This document shows, piece by piece, positions 25,062 through 26,567 of a DNA stretch of 26,567 bases. Position 1 is the first letter of the stretch. Each line of letters opens with the position of its first letter. This stretch comes from Porphyromonadaceae bacterium UBA7555. GTDB taxonomy: Bacteria > Bacteroidota > Bacteroidia > Bacteroidales > Muribaculaceae. The notes under the pieces were generated by a model. The model was not told the DNA's origin. It did no database searches and saw nothing but the letters and a program-made list of their open reading frames with translations. A program made the position numbers and the translations under genes. The DNA lies in contig DLLT01000056.1 of the NCBI GenBank assembly GCA_002478045.1, positions 61,044-87,610 of the forward strand, in the 5' to 3' direction.

Positions 25062-26255
25062 ATGCTTCTTCAGGTTCACGACATAGTCACCATAGTCACG
25101 GCGGTCACCATAATGACACTGGTGATCATACTATTCTTATTGCATATCGAGAGCGGTAGTCGCTGGCATCAATTGCGCCGTGCACGCGGGTATCTTGTTG
25201 CGGCTTCCGCCGTAGTGGCCCTCACCGGAGTGCTCGGCATCACCTTCGGCGATCAAAATGCCGGTTGGGCGCTTGTGTCATCAAGCACGCTGTTTGTGGG
25301 GCTGATTCAAGCCACGATATTTACGTACGTTTGTATATGGATGGTTCATCCCGAATTTCGGAGTCGTATACCCATAAGCATTGTGTTGTCGGGTTGTGCC
25401 GTAGTGGGTGGAGCCGCCATAACGTTATCCGCTGTTTCGCCGGAGGATTATGAGGCTTGGCGGTGGGTATGGTCTGGTGTCTTTGCCGGACAAATGGCCG
25501 GATATTGTATGCTCTTTGCGCGCGAATACCGCGCCGGCAAGCAGCATATAGACGAAGAATACGAAGACGATATCAGTTATCGTATGCGCTGGATTCGTCG
25601 TTGCTTTCTCGGAGCACTGACTGTAGGCATAGGGGCGCTCGTGTTTTCGTCCGTAGCGATGCCGTTGGCGTACTTTGACTGCTTTATGGCGGCATATACG
25701 CTATATTATCTATATATAGGCATTTGTGTTATCAATTACCGCACTCGCGGTGTCTTCATCGTTCGTGTCGCAGACGTCACCGAACATCAAGAGGAATGGG
25801 GTGTTGCAATGAGTATGCCCGATGCCTTGACGACAGACGAGAATGCCCCGATGGCGGATGATGCCCATGGCAACGAAATCGCGCCGATGAACCTGTCCGA
25901 GGTACATACACTTATCGAAAAACGCCTCGCGCAATGGTCCAAAGCCGGATTGTACCTATGCTCGGATATACCTATGGACGATATTGCTCGTTATATGGGC
26001 GTGACGCGACGTCAATTGAGTGCATACTTTGCCGAGGTGCTGCACATGCAATTCCGCACATGGCGCAATACCAAGCGCATAGACTATGCCCGCACACGCA
26101 TCGAATCCGATCCTTCCGTTTCGATATCCTCGCTGCCGACGGCCACCGGATTTGCCAATGCAAGCAATTTCTACACCGAATTCAAAAAGCAAACGGGTAT
26201 GACCCCCTCGGAATACCGCGCCAAGTGCCACACCGCGCGACACTGTGACGCTTAG
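25062..26255 (+). CDS. Seven-helix membrane protein with C-terminal AraC-type DNA-binding domain
   Basis: 397 residues. The first 230 or so contain seven hydrophobic segments (about 7-29, 42-64, 69-95, 103-127, 136-154, 180-202, 205-230). An acidic linker follows, then an AraC/HTH_18 domain over about 300-390. Its first helix-turn-helix includes MDDIARYMGVTRRQLSAYF. The second has ISSLPTATGFANASNFYTEF, and the family ending is TGMTPSEYR. It is probably a membrane-bound one-component regulator whose membrane part senses a signal, as in other Bacteroidota proteins of this build. Target genes are unknown and no neighbour on this side suggests one. No good -7 box is seen in 24903-25061. Confidence 0.85.
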   Translation: MLLQVHDIVTIVTAVTIMTLVIILFLLHIESGSRWHQLRRARGYLVAASAVVALTGVLGITFGDQNAGWALVSSSTLFVGLIQATIFTYVCIWMVHPEFRSRIPISIVLSGCAVVGGAAITLSAVSPEDYEAWRWVWSGVFAGQMAGYCMLFAREYRAGKQHIDEEYEDDISYRMRWIRRCFLGALTVGIGALVFSSVAMPLAYFDCFMAAYTLYYLYIGICVINYRTRGVFIVRVADVTEHQEEWGVAMSMPDALTTDENAPMADDAHGNEIAPMNLSEVHTLIEKRLAQWSKAGLYLCSDIPMDDIARYMGVTRRQLSAYFAEVLHMQFRTWRNTKRIDYARTRIESDPSVSISSLPTATGFANASNFYTEFKKQTGMTPSEYRAKCHTARHCDA

Positions 26256-26278
26256 CCGGGCATATTTACATAATTAGC

Positions 26279-26305
26279 CGTCCTTTTTTGCGGAGGACGC
26301 TTTTT
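26279..26305 (+). terminator. Intrinsic terminator after the AraC-type gene
   Basis: CGTCCT (26279-26284) pairs with AGGACG (26294-26299), followed by C and five T. It lies 23 bp past the stop codon. Confidence 0.8.
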
Positions 26306-26403
26306 GCTGAAAAGCCATTTACTTTTGTGCACTATACATTATGACCGGCATTGCTGTCTGTCGCGGTGTGTAGATTCTTAAACGAAGTGCAAAAACGCCA
26401 GCC

Positions 26404-26433
26404 TCTCACTACGGGGCTAGCCCCGTAGTGAGA
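26404..26433. repeat. Perfect 30-bp palindrome
   Basis: TCTCACTACGGGGCT (26404-26418) is followed directly by its exact complement (26419-26433), with no central spacer. It lies in the gene-free 26306-26567, next to the 22-bp direct repeat. It may be an extruding cruciform, a protein site or part of a small mobile element. Confidence 0.9.
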
Positions 26434-26442
26434 ATTTGACTT

Positions 26443-26567
26443 ATAGGTCATTTTGCAGGGTGAAACCACATATAACAGATTATATGATAAGTATTTATAT
26501 AGCATCAAGGTGCTTCAGCGCAAAAACGACAAATAAAACTGGTCAATAGGTCATTTTGCAGGGTGAA
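26443..26567 (+). repeat. 22-bp direct repeat, second copy at the window edge
   Basis: The same 22 bases, starting ATAGGTCATT and ending GCAGGGTGAA, occur at 26443-26464 and 26546-26567, 103 bp apart. The second copy stops at the end of the window and may extend further. A shorter shared motif, GCAAAAACG, precedes each copy (26389 and 26520). The two units therefore look related, with the 30-bp palindrome present only in the first. I see no gene in this stretch. Confidence 0.8.

Overview
The window looks like a piece of a Bacteroidales chromosome (phylum Bacteroidota). The supporting signs are repeated Bacteroidota-type promoter boxes (TAnnTTTG, sometimes with TTTG about 20 bp upstream), tRNA genes without an encoded CCA end, a carboxypeptidase-regulatory-domain outer-membrane barrel protein, pyruvate:ferredoxin oxidoreductase, an EFR1-type flavodoxin/ferredoxin protein and high-GC codon use. 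A Muribaculaceae-like gut bacterium is my guess; it is not shown by the sequence.

Layout. 1-1805 (-) is the 5' 90% or so of speA (arginine decarboxylase). 2147-2219 (+) is tRNA-Lys(CTT) with a clear promoter and terminator. 2479-5173 is a large, perfectly regular CRISPR array of 37 repeats and 36 spacers, with no cas gene in the window. It is probably transcribed leftwards from a leader at 5174-5288. 5555-9133 (-) is nifJ (PFOR). 9374-9413 is a perfect 19-bp-arm inverted repeat. 9444-12281 (-) is an outer-membrane beta-barrel protein, and 12418-13188 (+) is an EFR1-type flavodoxin/ferredoxin protein with an apparently leaderless promoter. 13301-13777 (-) is cytidine deaminase, 13977-14596 (-) a broken RHS/YD-repeat secreted protein, and 14703-16724 (-) is ligA. 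16883-17293 (+) is a small membrane protein. 17440-24559 (+) is a tightly packed seven-gene unit: hypothetical, cyclophilin lipoprotein, M16 peptidase, hflX, proC, proB, proA. It carries the complete glutamate-to-proline pathway. 24767-24853 (+) is tRNA-Ser(GCT). 25062-26255 (+) is a seven-helix membrane protein with an AraC-type DNA-binding tail. The last 300 bp hold a perfect 30-bp palindrome and a 22-bp direct repeat that continues to the window edge.

The most interesting part is the CRISPR array. Three spacers (3, 6, 18) encode the same peptide with almost only synonymous differences, and two more (20, 32) overlap in another conserved coding stretch. All five are sense on the + strand, so a leftward crRNA would be antisense to the target mRNA. 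In addition, an unexpectedly large share of spacers contain long perfect inverted repeats: four have arms of 8-9 nt and four more have arms of 6-7 nt. Together these suggest spacers drawn from, or aimed at, highly structured and fast-diverging RNA, for example a type III system with RNA capture or a target phage with a folded single-stranded genome. This is inference and can be tested by spacer searches.
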